This document shows, one piece after another, positions 1 to 8,778 of a stretch of 64,000 bases of DNA (positions are counted from its first letter, which is position 1; each line of letters opens with the position of its first letter). A program made the translations under genes and the position numbers. The stretch covers positions 27,209 to 91,208 of the forward strand of contig JAQUCP010000012.1 in NCBI GenBank assembly GCA_028686135.1, read 5' to 3'. This DNA is from UBA12481 sp012523435. GTDB lineage: Bacteria; Bacteroidota; Bacteroidia; Bacteroidales; UBA12481. The notes under the pieces are model-generated. The model was not told the origin of the DNA. It was given only the letters and a program-made list of their open reading frames with translations, and did not search any database.

Positions 1-1
1 A

Positions 2-229
2 GGTCAGGCTGTTTTTGTCGATACGCTTGCCAGCGTGTACGGAGTAATGTTTGATATCAAGGGTAACACTGCCTCATCGATACAGTTTTATGTAACTGAC
101 AGCGTACGGAATTTTTTAAGGGGGGCTCTCTATTTTGATGTTCAGCCTAACCAAGACTCTCTATCTCCGGTGATCGGATTTATCCGGGAAGATATTGAGC
201 ATTTAATGGAAACCCTCAGGTGGAAATAG
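2..229 (+). CDS. gldD: GldD-like gliding/T9SS lipoprotein, C-terminal fragment
   Basis: The frame is open from base 2 to a TAG at 227-229, giving the last 75 residues of a protein whose start lies outside the window. The pattern FYVTDS...FLRGALYF...P..DSL.PVI.FI..D..HL.ETL.WK is what I recall for the C-terminus of GldD, a lipoprotein needed for gliding motility and type IX secretion-linked functions in Bacteroidota. The internal GTG at 35 is only a codon, not the start. The gene ends 16 bp from the convergent outer-membrane protein gene. The call rests on motif memory and fits with the PorG-like protein near 29.5 kb. Confidence 0.75.
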   Translation, partial: GQAVFVDTLASVYGVMFDIKGNTASSIQFYVTDSVRNFLRGALYFDVQPNQDSLSPVIGFIREDIEHLMETLRWK

Positions 230-245
230 GCAGGCGCCACTCTCC

Positions 246-971
246 TTAATACCTAACCAGAGCAGTTTCTACGCCGAGAGATATTTTGGGTAGTTCCACG
301 GGAACCGTATCTAGGAATAGAGGACCCATTCTGTAGGTTGCTGTTATTGCAAATCGGTTAAATCCGAGTCGTGCAAAAAGCTCCGGTACCCAATCCTGCA
401 TATATTCCAGCCCCCTGAAGATCTGTTTCGTTTTGCGGTACCAATTACCTGTGTCATTGTTTCCCGGATCGGTTTGAACTAACCGGCTTCCCATCAACAA
501 GGTTTCCCTAACCCCAATATCCAGGTAACGCCCCAAGTAGTTGCCCCTCTGCCCAAATCGAAATCGTAATCCAAGGCCCGTCGTTGCCTTGCTCAGATGA
601 AGGATCTGTCGGGAGTGGATGTCAGTATCGGGAAATTGTTTGCCTTCAAACTGATTGAACCGGACATTATCCCATCTTAGTCCGGCTTCTAGAATAAAGG
701 CTAATGGATTGAAAATCTTTAATTTATAACGATAGCCAGCCGCAAATGAACCGGTGAGGGGAATCTTTATCAGTTTTTGTTCTGTTTGAGGGTAGGGAAT
801 AGCGAACCCCATTTCCAGGTAAAGATGTCCGAAATGTAGTTTGTTTGGCCCATAGTTGCCTGCTCCGGGTACCGAGTCAACATCCTGCTGGAGAACCATT
901 TCCTGACCATTTACTCCCATCAGAGAGATGATTATCAGGATGATTGCTGCCAAGATCTGTTTTTTTATCAT
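246..971 (-). CDS. Outer-membrane beta-barrel-like protein, unknown function
   Basis: This 241-residue protein begins with a clear signal peptide (MIKK, then a run of I/L/A, ending near VNGQ). The rest is rich in alternating aromatic/polar strands and ends in VRY, as expected of a small outer-membrane barrel. I chose the ATG at 971 because it overlaps the TGA of the upstream protease gene in an ATGA junction, so translation is probably coupled. It is the last gene of a three-gene operon with the protease and a phosphatase-like protein, all exported. I do not recognise a named family; porin-like or DUF3575-like are possibilities only. Confidence 0.6.
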   Translation of the reverse strand: MIKKQILAAIILIIISLMGVNGQEMVLQQDVDSVPGAGNYGPNKLHFGHLYLEMGFAIPYPQTEQKLIKIPLTGSFAAGYRYKLKIFNPLAFILEAGLRWDNVRFNQFEGKQFPDTDIHSRQILHLSKATTGLGLRFRFGQRGNYLGRYLDIGVRETLLMGSRLVQTDPGNNDTGNWYRKTKQIFRGLEYMQDWVPELFARLGFNRFAITATYRMGPLFLDTVPVELPKISLGVETALVRY

Positions 972-2275
972 TTGGTTGCCCTCCATTCTATTTGTGTTCC
1001 CCGGTAAGTAGCACGTATGACATCACCAGGCAGGTATCTGTATTTATCAATTTGGATTGTTCCGGGTTCTAGTATCCGGTACACGCCGTAATGCCTAAGG
1101 TAACCATCAGGTCGGGCAATGTGGTAGTAAAGGTATTGTTCTTCGCGGTTGGAGTTACTCTTGACTGGAGACTGTTTTGTAGAAATCGTTACACCATTTT
1201 CAGATTTATCGACTGAAACGGTGACGATGGGTTTAGCGCGTGGGGTGTTTAGTACTCTGGATGCCTTCGGGATGCCAAAACCGTGAGCATAATCGTAATA
1301 GGGATACAGATGCCCGGCCTGTTCCACCTGGTGTAAAATGTCCATTGCCGTGGCGTCGGGATTCATTTGCCAAAGGCAGGCTGCAAAACCAGTTACCAGG
1401 GGAGCTGAAAAGGAAGTGCCGAACATGATTCGTATCCCCTTTGGACTTAGGGCGGCAACCTTGCCTGGAGCGCTAATGTTCGGTTTACTTCGCTTGTCGG
1501 CCGTTGGCCCGCGAGAGCTGAAATTAGCTACTATGCCGGTTTTGGGGTCAATAGCACCTACACTGAGGATAGAATCCGCATCAGCTGGTGTCCCGAGGTA
1601 AAACCACTTATTGGCTCCCTCGTTTCCCATTGCGTTGATTATCAGAATGTTATTTTTTGCGGCGTAACTTGCAGCGCGGGAGGAGGGACTAGTTTTTCCA
1701 TCCAGATCGCTCAAAAAATAGCGGTGATAGGTGTATCCAAGGGAGGATTGAATAATCTGTGCTCCGTTGGCAATTGCCCATTCCACCGCTTTTCCCCAAT
1801 TGATCTCTTCGCGGCGGGGTTCTCCATTCATTTCGGTTCTGGCCAGCAGAAACTCTGCATCAGGAGCAAGACCCAGAGGAGTTCCCTGATAGATGCCGGC
1901 AATACAGGATAAGACTGCAGTGCCATGAGGATTTCCGGTGTACACATCCTCGCGGTTTCGCACAAAATCCCAAGTTGCTATAATCTGTTTATTATCAAAT
2001 AGATGCTTTAATCCCGGATGAGTATTTGTCCCTGGAAACCCGGCGTCAATGACTGCGATTCTTATCTTTTTCCCAGACAATCCCATGATTCGAAACAATT
2101 CGGCATCCAGGTAATTTAGTTGTTCACGGGCGGTCAGGCTGAGATTGCTGTTCAGGAGAGCTGGCTGTTCATTGCCAGGAGGAGTCTGGCACTTGGCTGA
2201 GTTTTCTCTGATCGCGGGCAAGAAGGCGGCCAGTGCAACGATGATCCAGGTTATGGGGTGTGCTAGGGTATTCAT
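968..2275 (-). CDS. Exported S8 (subtilisin-like) serine peptidase
   Basis: The 435-residue protein has an N-terminal hydrophobic segment (residues about 7-22) and a complete subtilase domain. Asp77 lies in AVIDAGF, His117 in HGTAV, the oxyanion Asn218 in MGNEG and the nucleophile Ser288 in GTSFSAP. The C-terminal 90 residues form a small beta-rich tail. I see no obvious type IX secretion C-terminal sorting domain, so it may stay in the periplasm or be membrane-anchored. The start is 15 bp downstream of the phosphatase-like gene, and the stop overlaps the next start by 4 bp. It is probably an envelope protease; its substrate cannot be told from sequence. Confidence 0.9.
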   Translation of the reverse strand: MNTLAHPITWIIVALAAFLPAIRENSAKCQTPPGNEQPALLNSNLSLTAREQLNYLDAELFRIMGLSGKKIRIAVIDAGFPGTNTHPGLKHLFDNKQIIATWDFVRNREDVYTGNPHGTAVLSCIAGIYQGTPLGLAPDAEFLLARTEMNGEPRREEINWGKAVEWAIANGAQIIQSSLGYTYHRYFLSDLDGKTSPSSRAASYAAKNNILIINAMGNEGANKWFYLGTPADADSILSVGAIDPKTGIVANFSSRGPTADKRSKPNISAPGKVAALSPKGIRIMFGTSFSAPLVTGFAACLWQMNPDATAMDILHQVEQAGHLYPYYDYAHGFGIPKASRVLNTPRAKPIVTVSVDKSENGVTISTKQSPVKSNSNREEQYLYYHIARPDGYLRHYGVYRILEPGTIQIDKYRYLPGDVIRATYRGTQIEWRATK

Positions 2276-2290
2276 CTAGTAAACTGAGTG

Positions 2291-3964
2291 TTATTGGAGT
2301 ATGTCCCGGATGATATGTCCAACGGATCCTTCCGGTCTGGGAATGTTTAAAATCCTTGACAGAGTTGGTGTAATATCCAGAGGGGTAACCGGTTTATCAC
2401 AAATGCCGGGATTAATTCCCCATCCGTACCATACCATTGGGATATGGCGGTCGTAGGAGTGTGGGCTACCGGAGTCGCTATCTGTATTTTCCTCCTGAAT
2501 CCAGCCTGGCTGCAGGATCAAAATCAGATCACCTGTACGGTCGGGGTAAAAAGAGTTTTGAAGCAGGTCGGCCCAAGGTTGTGTTACGGCTCCAGTAACC
2601 AGCCTATCAGCGGGTATGGCTCGTGAAACACCTTCGAAATGGGTTAGAAATCGGGCAGCTTGTTCCTGAATATCGAGAAAAGGAATGTTTTTGCTGTCGA
2701 TCAGGGTTTCGTTTAGGTACACCTGAAGGTTAATATAATTCTCGACCCAATCGCCCTCTCCATAAATTGCTGTAAGATAAGAATTTAGAAGAGCCATGGC
2801 ATTACGATAGCGAAAATATCCACCAGGAAGTTTAAGTGACTTATTGTAGTCCGGATCGCGGGAAACGCCATGGGTAGAGGTTAAAATGAACAGGCTACTA
2901 TCCCGGCCAACGATTTCCTCCACCTGATGGATCAATCGTTGGATCTCGATATCCAGTCGGAGCAAGGCGTCAGCGACTTCACGCGAATCGGGGCCGAAGA
3001 GTAGATTAAGCTGATGGATTGCCGTAAAGCTGACCCATAAGATATCGGGGTGCTTGTCTGTACCGAGATTTTCTTCCAGCATGGCTGCTTTGGCGAAGTC
3101 GGCCACCAGCGTGTTTCCAAAGGGAACTTTGGTTAGAATCTCAAAATCCTGGCTTAGGCTCTCTTTACGGATGCGGGCCATTTTATAAGGGAAGGTTTTG
3201 AATCGGTTAAAGAATCCTGTTTCAAAGGGATTGTCATCAGGGATGATGATCTCATAGAGATTATCGGCCAGAAGTTGATTCCATTCACGTTCAATATAAA
3301 TTTCAGCGATATTCCGTTGGTTATAATGGTTCACCCATTGCGGGATCTCTTCCATGTAGTGACTGCTGGTCATCCACTTTCCATTGGCGGAGTTGAACCA
3401 GTAGCAGGAAGATGGTTGATGCCCGGCTAGCAGGACGCTGGATTCGGGCTGGAGTGAAACCGTCACTACTTTGCTACGGTTATTGCTGGCCAGTAAAAGG
3501 ACATCGTTGATGGTAGGGGTCAGCAGATACCTTGGGGAATGCCGTCCGAGCAGAGAAAGTGTTCCAACTGGTCGGGCTGTTTGGTCAGCCGTACAGAACA
3601 CCTCTTCCCGGCTGAGGCGATTGTACCACTTAGCGGAAATGATTCCGTGCAGTGCTGGGGTTGATCCGGTAGAAATCGAGGCGTGGGATGATCCGATATC
3701 GGCCATCAGGAAAGGAATGTTGGCATCAGAAAAGGAGAGCCCCTGGGTAACCAATTTTTTGATCCCACCTTCACCGAAAAGGTGCCAGTACCGATCAATC
3801 CAGTCGGCTCGTAACCCATCCACAACTATACCAACGACAAGAGAAGGTGGTTCTTTAGGAAGAACAGGCTGTGCCTTTGTTCCTGCTGGTGAGATCAGGA
3901 AGCAGCAGAGTAGGATAACGTACACCAAGGTATTCAGCTTATGGCTGATATTGTGATAATTCAT
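2291..3964 (-). CDS. PafA-like alkaline phosphatase superfamily protein, probably catalytically dead
   Basis: This 557-residue protein has a signal peptide (cleavage near TKAQ) and the overall layout of PafA-type phosphatases: VVGIVVDG.R at 43-52, TGS.PA.HGI at 99-108, SF.......LFGP at 312-325, LTSTHGV at 361-367 and SPHSYDRHIPM near 500-510. Against the PafA active site as I remember it, the nucleophile Thr is absent (FLMADIGSSH at 85-94) and metal ligands appear changed: Asp to His317, His to Leu321, Asp to Thr364 and His to Ser498. Only Asp49 and His365 remain. It is therefore most likely a pseudoenzyme or binding protein. It is the first gene of the operon with the subtilase and outer-membrane protein. 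Confidence 0.75.
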   Translation of the reverse strand: MNYHNISHKLNTLVYVILLCCFLISPAGTKAQPVLPKEPPSLVVGIVVDGLRADWIDRYWHLFGEGGIKKLVTQGLSFSDANIPFLMADIGSSHASISTGSTPALHGIISAKWYNRLSREEVFCTADQTARPVGTLSLLGRHSPRYLLTPTINDVLLLASNNRSKVVTVSLQPESSVLLAGHQPSSCYWFNSANGKWMTSSHYMEEIPQWVNHYNQRNIAEIYIEREWNQLLADNLYEIIIPDDNPFETGFFNRFKTFPYKMARIRKESLSQDFEILTKVPFGNTLVADFAKAAMLEENLGTDKHPDILWVSFTAIHQLNLLFGPDSREVADALLRLDIEIQRLIHQVEEIVGRDSSLFILTSTHGVSRDPDYNKSLKLPGGYFRYRNAMALLNSYLTAIYGEGDWVENYINLQVYLNETLIDSKNIPFLDIQEQAARFLTHFEGVSRAIPADRLVTGAVTQPWADLLQNSFYPDRTGDLILILQPGWIQEENTDSDSGSPHSYDRHIPMVWYGWGINPGICDKPVTPLDITPTLSRILNIPRPEGSVGHIIRDILQ

Positions 3965-3979
3965 GGTAAGTGTTGACTG

Positions 3980-5077
3980 TCAGACATTAAAACGGATATG
4001 CAGGATGTCCCCGTCCTCAACAACATAATTTTTCCCTTCGATGTAAAGCTTTCCGGCATCGCGGCAGGCAGCTTCGGATTTTAGGTTGATGAAGTCATTG
4101 AATTTCATCACTTCTGCCCGAATAAATCCTCGTTGCAGATCTGAATGGATAGCTCCTGCAGCCTCAGGTGCGGTACTGCCTTTTCGGATAGTCCAGGCTT
4201 TCACCTCTTTAGGCCCTGCTGTAAAGAAGACCTCAAGATTCAGGATTGAAAAAGCCGACCGGATCAGTTTATTTACACCGGGTTCTTCCAGTCCGATGGC
4301 TGCCAGAAAAGCTTCGCGATCTTGTTGATCTTCCAGTTCGGTAATCTCCGACTCAGCCTTGGCTGCGATAGTCAGGACTTCGGCTTTCTCATCGCCCAGC
4401 GACTGGGTAAATCTTTGGGAATAGTGGTTGCCGTTGACAGCGGACGACTCATCCACGTTACAGACGTAGATGACTGGTTTGGCTGTTAACAACATGAGGT
4501 CGGCGATCGACTCTTCTTCCTCTGGATCTAGGTTTAACGTTCTGACATTCTGGAAGTTCTCGATGTGTTTTTTTATCGTAGTAACGACTTCAAGTCCTTT
4601 TTTTGCACTCTTTTCACCGACACGAGCTGCTTTTTCCAGTTTTTGGATTCTCTTTTCAATTGATTCGAGATCTTTAACTTGGAGCTCAAGGTCGATAGTT
4701 TCACGATCCCGAACGGGGTCGATAGTCTGATCAATGTGAGGAAGATTGGGGTCGTCGAAACAACGGACGACATGGATCAGGGCGTCACAGTTCCGAATAT
4801 CCGAGAGGAAGCTGTTGCCCACTCCTTCGCCTTTTGATGATCCTTTTGCCAGTCCCGGAATATCGATAATATCGACTGTGGTAGGAACTACTTTGGCCGA
4901 ATGAATCAGATCATCGATCATTTGGAGACGGTTGTCGGGTACTTTAACCTGGCCTAGGTTCGACCGGTTAGTGCTGAAAGCGAAGCTGGAGGTTGGAACT
5001 TTGGTATCGGAGATGCAGTTAAACAGTGTTGTTTTGCCAGTATTTGTGATCCCGATGATTCCGCATTTAAGGCCCAT
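3980..5077 (-). CDS. ychF: Redox-regulated ATPase YchF
   Basis: This is a 365-residue OBG-family P-loop protein, the usual length for YchF. It starts MGLKCGIIG with the Walker A segment GITNTGKTTLF. Switch/Walker B is DIIDIPGLAKGSSKGEG, the base-specifying motif is NVDE (YchF proteins prefer ATP), a coiled-coil follows around 130-175, and the C-terminal TGS-like domain ends RFNV. YchF binds ribosomes and is linked to oxidative stress responses. It is transcribed divergently from transketolase; a TACCTTTG element lies at 5104-5097 on this strand. Confidence 0.95.
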   Translation of the reverse strand: MGLKCGIIGITNTGKTTLFNCISDTKVPTSSFAFSTNRSNLGQVKVPDNRLQMIDDLIHSAKVVPTTVDIIDIPGLAKGSSKGEGVGNSFLSDIRNCDALIHVVRCFDDPNLPHIDQTIDPVRDRETIDLELQVKDLESIEKRIQKLEKAARVGEKSAKKGLEVVTTIKKHIENFQNVRTLNLDPEEEESIADLMLLTAKPVIYVCNVDESSAVNGNHYSQRFTQSLGDEKAEVLTIAAKAESEITELEDQQDREAFLAAIGLEEPGVNKLIRSAFSILNLEVFFTAGPKEVKAWTIRKGSTAPEAAGAIHSDLQRGFIRAEVMKFNDFINLKSEAACRDAGKLYIEGKNYVVEDGDILHIRFNV

Positions 5078-5096
5078 AAGAGGTTTCTTTAGTCAG

Positions 5097-5104
5097 CAAA
5101 GGTA
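5097..5104 (-). promoter_or_regulatory. Bacteroidota -7 element for ychF
   Basis: TACCTTTG on the minus strand, 19 bp before the ychF ATG, matches the Bacteroidota TAnnTTTG consensus. No clear TTTG -33 element was seen. Confidence 0.5.
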
Positions 5105-5115
5105 AAAAAAAGTGC

Positions 5116-5123
5116 TATTTTCG
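5116..5123 (+). promoter_or_regulatory. Probable -7 element for transketolase
   Basis: TATTTTCG is one base off TAnnTTTG. The same TTCG variant precedes the genes at 39056 and 45241. It lies 33 bp before the chosen tkt ATG and only 11 bp from the divergent ychF element. Confidence 0.4.
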
Positions 5124-5156
5124 CTGAGTCCCTCACCAATCATTGATTTGCTATTC

Positions 5157-7199
5157 ATGAACAACGAGACAGTTAAACGGGCTGCGGATCAGATCCGCAT
5201 TTTATCAGCTGCGATGGTAGAAAAGGCCAAGTCGGGTCATCCCGGTGGTGCCATGGGAGGAGCTGATTACATTCAAATTCTTTTTTCGGAGTTTTTAACC
5301 TTTGATCCCGATGATTCGGGTTGGAAGTTTCGCGATCGTTTCTTCTTGGATCCGGGGCACATGTCACCGATGCTTTATTCGGTGTTGAGTCTATGTGGGA
5401 AGTATACAATGGACGATCTGAAAGCATTCAGGCAGTGGGGAAGTGTTACTCCCGGTCACCCGGAGCTGGATGTCAATCGTGGGGTAGAGAATACCAGTGG
5501 GCCGCTGGGTCAGGGCCACGCGATGGCAGTAGGAGCCGCCATCGCTGCCCGTTTCCTGGAATCGCGGTTTGGCGAATGGACGGCTCACAAGATCTATTCG
5601 TTCATTTCCGATGGCGGTATTCAGGAGGAGATTTCTCAGGGGGCTGGCCGTGTTGCCGGGTTCTTGGGATTGAGTAACCTCATTCTTTTCTATGACTCAA
5701 ATGATATTCAGTTATCAACTTCTACTTCGGCGGTTACTCGTGAGGATACTGCGATGAAGTATCAATCATGGGGCTGGAGAACCATCACCATTAACGGGCA
5801 TGATGCTGATGAGATCCGGAGTGCCCTGCTGGAGGCGGTCACCGAGCGGGAGCGACCGGTGCTGATCATTGGGAAGACGGTGATGGGCAAAGGTTGCATA
5901 AATCCAGCAGGAGAATCCTTTGAAGGGATGAGCTCAACTCACGGACAGCCTATCTCAAAGGCAGGTGCTTCTTTCGAGCAGACAATTGTCAATTTGGGTG
6001 GTAATCCGGAAGATCCTTTTGCCATTTTCCCGGATGTGGCGGGGTATTATGAGGCTGTTTTACGGGCCAAGCGAGATAAAGCTATTGAAAGGAAGCAGAT
6101 TGAGGCGGAGTGGAAGCAGGAGAATCCGGAAGCCTGGGATAAGCTGCAAAGCTTTTTCAACGAGGAGTTGCCTGCGGTTGACTGGGGTTCTATTGATTTC
6201 AAGCCAGGTTTGTCAACCCGTGAAGCCTCCGGCGCAGTTCTTTCGCATTTTGCGGAACATATTGATAATATGGTTGTTATGTCGGCTGATCTGGCTAATT
6301 CCGACAAGACTGATGGCTTTCTGAAAAAGACCCATCCTTTCGGATATCAGGATTTTCGCGGAGCTTTTCTTCATGTGGGAGTCTCTGAGCTGACCATGGG
6401 TGCGCTGGCTAACGGCATGGCACTTCATGGCGGTGTCGTGCCGGTATGCGGGACATTTTTTGTTTTTTCTGATTATATGAAACCGGCTGTTAGGATGGCT
6501 GCGCTGATGGAGTTGCCGATCATTTATCTGTGGACTCATGATGCCTTTAGGGTGGGTGAGGATGGTCCCACTCACCAGCCAGTAGAGCAGGAGGCTCAGA
6601 TCAGGCTGATGGAGAAGCTCAGAAACCACTCCGGTCATCCCTCGATGCTGGTGCTTCGGCCTGCCGATTCAGCTGAAACGGTCGTTGCCTGGAGTATGGC
6701 TCTCGAAAATCGCCATCGTCCTACGGCACTTTTATTATCGCGGCAGGGCATACATGATCTGCCACCTCAAAATGCTACTGAACGCTTGAATCAGGCTGCT
6801 AAAGCAAAAATGGGAGGTTATGTGGTATTGAAAAATGGTGCTAATCCAGTCATTACCCTCCTTGGCAATGGCTCCGAAGTGGCCACACTCGTGGAAGCAG
6901 CAGATGTGCTACTGAACGAGCATGGAGTCTCAAGCCAGGTGGTTTCCATCCCTTCGGAAAGTCTATTTCTTGCCCAGAGTCCTGATTATCAGAAGACTGT
7001 GATTCCAGAAGAAATCCCAGTTTTTGCGTTGACTGCCGGATTACCGGTGACAATGGAGAAGTTAGCTGGTTCTGGAGGATTTGTTTGGGGGCTCGATCAC
7101 TTTGGTTATTCAGCGCCGGCAGGAGTTCTGGATCAAAAGTTTGGATTCACAGCAATCAATGTGGTTTCGCAGGTATGCGGAATGCTTGGAATTAATTAA
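5157..7199 (+). CDS. tkt: Transketolase
   Basis: This 680-residue thiamine-diphosphate enzyme of the pentose phosphate/Calvin-type pathway exchanges two-carbon units between sugar phosphates. Visible signatures are SGHPGGAMGGADY near the N-terminus, GPLGQGHAMAVG, the TPP/Mg motif around SDGGIQEE, and the C-terminal transketolase halves with FRVGEDGPTHQPVEQ. The frame is open further upstream, but ATG 5157 (MNNETVKRAADQIR) gives the conserved N-terminus and follows a promoter-like element, so it is preferred. The sigma factor gene follows after 19 bp. Confidence 0.95.
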   Translation: MNNETVKRAADQIRILSAAMVEKAKSGHPGGAMGGADYIQILFSEFLTFDPDDSGWKFRDRFFLDPGHMSPMLYSVLSLCGKYTMDDLKAFRQWGSVTPGHPELDVNRGVENTSGPLGQGHAMAVGAAIAARFLESRFGEWTAHKIYSFISDGGIQEEISQGAGRVAGFLGLSNLILFYDSNDIQLSTSTSAVTREDTAMKYQSWGWRTITINGHDADEIRSALLEAVTERERPVLIIGKTVMGKGCINPAGESFEGMSSTHGQPISKAGASFEQTIVNLGGNPEDPFAIFPDVAGYYEAVLRAKRDKAIERKQIEAEWKQENPEAWDKLQSFFNEELPAVDWGSIDFKPGLSTREASGAVLSHFAEHIDNMVVMSADLANSDKTDGFLKKTHPFGYQDFRGAFLHVGVSELTMGALANGMALHGGVVPVCGTFFVFSDYMKPAVRMAALMELPIIYLWTHDAFRVGEDGPTHQPVEQEAQIRLMEKLRNHSGHPSMLVLRPADSAETVVAWSMALENRHRPTALLLSRQGIHDLPPQNATERLNQAAKAKMGGYVVLKNGANPVITLLGNGSEVATLVEAADVLLNEHGVSSQVVSIPSESLFLAQSPDYQKTVIPEEIPVFALTAGLPVTMEKLAGSGGFVWGLDHFGYSAPAGVLDQKFGFTAINVVSQVCGMLGIN

Positions 7200-7218
7200 A
7201 AACAAACAGATAAGTTTA

Positions 7219-7770
7219 ATGGCTTTCCCGGACGACAAAGAACTTTTGAGGAGTTACCGCGAATCGGGACGGCCGGAGTACTATTTTGGGATTATCCTGG
7301 AGAAATATCAGCAAAAACTCTACTGGTATATTCGCAGGATGGTGATTAATCATGAGGATGCCGATGATGTGCTTCAGAATACATTTGTCAAGGTTTGGAG
7401 GGGATTGCCGGCATTCAGGGAGGGTAGCGGGTTATTTACTTGGATGTACAGAATTGCTACTAATGAGGCCTTGACATTTCTGAAAAGTCGACAGAAAAGG
7501 CGCAAGAGGGAGATGGACGATCCGGAAGGGAGGATCGTGGAGGGATTGCACAGTGATCCTGAATTTAGTGGTGACGAGCTCTATCAGAAATTATTGATTG
7601 CGATTGAGCAGTTACCAACGAAGCAGCAGCAGGTTTTCCGTTTGCGCTATTTTGAAGAGATGCCTTATGAAGATATGTCGACGGTTTTGGATACCTCGGT
7701 CGGGGCATTGAAGGCATCCTATCATCACGCAGCAAAGAAAATTCAATCAGCCATTTTGGACGGAGATTAA
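7219..7770 (+). CDS. ECF-type RNA polymerase sigma factor
   Basis: This 183-residue protein has both ECF regions. Region 2 is around YWYIRRMVINHEDADDVLQNTFVKVW, followed by FTWMYRIATNEAL. Region 4 is LPTKQQQVFRLRYFEEMPYEDMS, with the helix-turn-helix VGALKASYHHA. The open frame extends back into tkt, but ATG 7219 gives the normal sigma N-terminus. The next two genes encode a single-pass membrane protein and an exported helical protein, the arrangement of an envelope-stress sigma factor with its anti-sigma factor and periplasmic target. The regulon is unknown. Confidence 0.9.
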   Translation: MAFPDDKELLRSYRESGRPEYYFGIILEKYQQKLYWYIRRMVINHEDADDVLQNTFVKVWRGLPAFREGSGLFTWMYRIATNEALTFLKSRQKRRKREMDDPEGRIVEGLHSDPEFSGDELYQKLLIAIEQLPTKQQQVFRLRYFEEMPYEDMSTVLDTSVGALKASYHHAAKKIQSAILDGD

Positions 7771-7813
7771 ACCTCTACGGACAGGTGGCGTCTAACTGGC
7801 GAAAGAATTAGGA

Positions 7814-8269
7814 ATGGATAAGCACAACACTATTTTGGACAATGAGCGGCTCAAAAAGCAGCATTTGTCGGTACCGGAAGGCTATTTCGACGAGTTGCCA
7901 GGTCGGGTGATGGCGCGAATCCGTCAGGAGAGTGTTCGGCCGATACCTTACCAACGAAGACGATTGATCCAACCCTGGATGGCTTGGGTGAGTGCCGCAG
8001 CTGTGGTTATTCTCGTTGCCTGGCTGGGAATCAGGACAATCAACCGTGTTCCCGCTCAGGATGACTTGCTGGCAGATAAAATGCAATTTATGATTGAGTT
8101 TTACGGTCAAGACCTGAATGAGGCTATCCTGGCTGGATACTTGGAGGATCAGGACATTCAGCTCTCAACAAATGTTAATCAGGATGCTCAGGATTTGATA
8201 TTCTATCACCCCGATCAGGTGGAAAGCTTGCTCTATGAGTCGATCCTTGAAAAAAATCCGAAACAATGA
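7814..8269 (+). CDS. Single-pass membrane protein, probable anti-sigma factor
   Basis: The 151-residue protein has a cytoplasmic N-terminal half (about 55 residues, with the motif LSVPEGYFDELPGRVMARI common in Bacteroidota proteins next to ECF sigma genes). One transmembrane helix follows at about 57-75 (WMAWVSAAAVVILVAWLGI), then an acidic periplasmic tail. It lacks a recognisable zinc anti-sigma motif (H...C..C). Function is inferred from position directly after the sigma factor and from topology. Its TGA overlaps the next ATG (ATGA), so the two are translationally coupled. Confidence 0.65.
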   Translation: MDKHNTILDNERLKKQHLSVPEGYFDELPGRVMARIRQESVRPIPYQRRRLIQPWMAWVSAAAVVILVAWLGIRTINRVPAQDDLLADKMQFMIEFYGQDLNEAILAGYLEDQDIQLSTNVNQDAQDLIFYHPDQVESLLYESILEKNPKQ

Positions 8270-8778
8270 AAAGAGTAATCATCACAACCTTAGCGTTGGT
8301 CGTCTTGACCACCCTGACACTTGGCCAAGAGAAAAGGCCGCGCTTTCGTGCCAACATGGAGTTAATGAGGTCGGAACGAGTCTCTTTTCTGACCAATAAA
8401 TTACAATTGACCGTTGATGAGGCAGAGAAGTTTTGGCCACTTTATAATGAGTATCAGAAAAAGCGCGAAGAGTTGTTTTTTGCCAGGCAAAAGATGATGC
8501 CTCGAAATTTCGATCCTGCAAAAGCTACCGACAAAGATCTCGAAGAGATGCTCAACAACATGCTGGATGAAGATGTAAAACTAGCGGAGCTTAAACGGGA
8601 GTACTTTTTGAAGATCAGAGAGGCTCTTCCAGTGCGAAAGGTTCTGATGCTTCATCGTGCGGAACAGGAGTTTATGAACCATCTTTTAAACCGTATACAC
8701 GAAGGTGGTTCCCCCGGTGGTGGCGATCGATCGGGGCGAGATTTCCCAACTAAAAGTCCGTTGCCTGAAACTCGTTGA
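8266..8778 (+). CDS. Exported helical Spy/CpxP-like protein
   Basis: The 170-residue protein has a signal peptide (MKRVIITTLALVVLTTLTLGQ). A mostly helical, charged mature part follows, with FLTNKLQLTVDEAEKFWPLYNEYQ resembling the LTxxQ-type repeats of Spy/CpxP periplasmic chaperones and heavy-metal sensors. The C-terminus (from about residue 148) is Gly/Ser/Arg-rich and looks disordered. Coupling by ATGA to the anti-sigma-like gene suggests the product is part of the sigma circuit or a target of it. The last 29 bp overlap the convergent hutH gene. Confidence 0.6.
   Translation: MKRVIITTLALVVLTTLTLGQEKRPRFRANMELMRSERVSFLTNKLQLTVDEAEKFWPLYNEYQKKREELFFARQKMMPRNFDPAKATDKDLEEMLNNMLDEDVKLAELKREYFLKIREALPVRKVLMLHRAEQEFMNHLLNRIHEGGSPGGGDRSGRDFPTKSPLPETR

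Noticed and set aside
3471..3956. 161-codon open frame on the plus strand opposite the PafA-like gene
   Set aside because: Composition is that of an antisense shadow (no start context, no family features), and the minus-strand gene has a signal peptide and conserved motifs.
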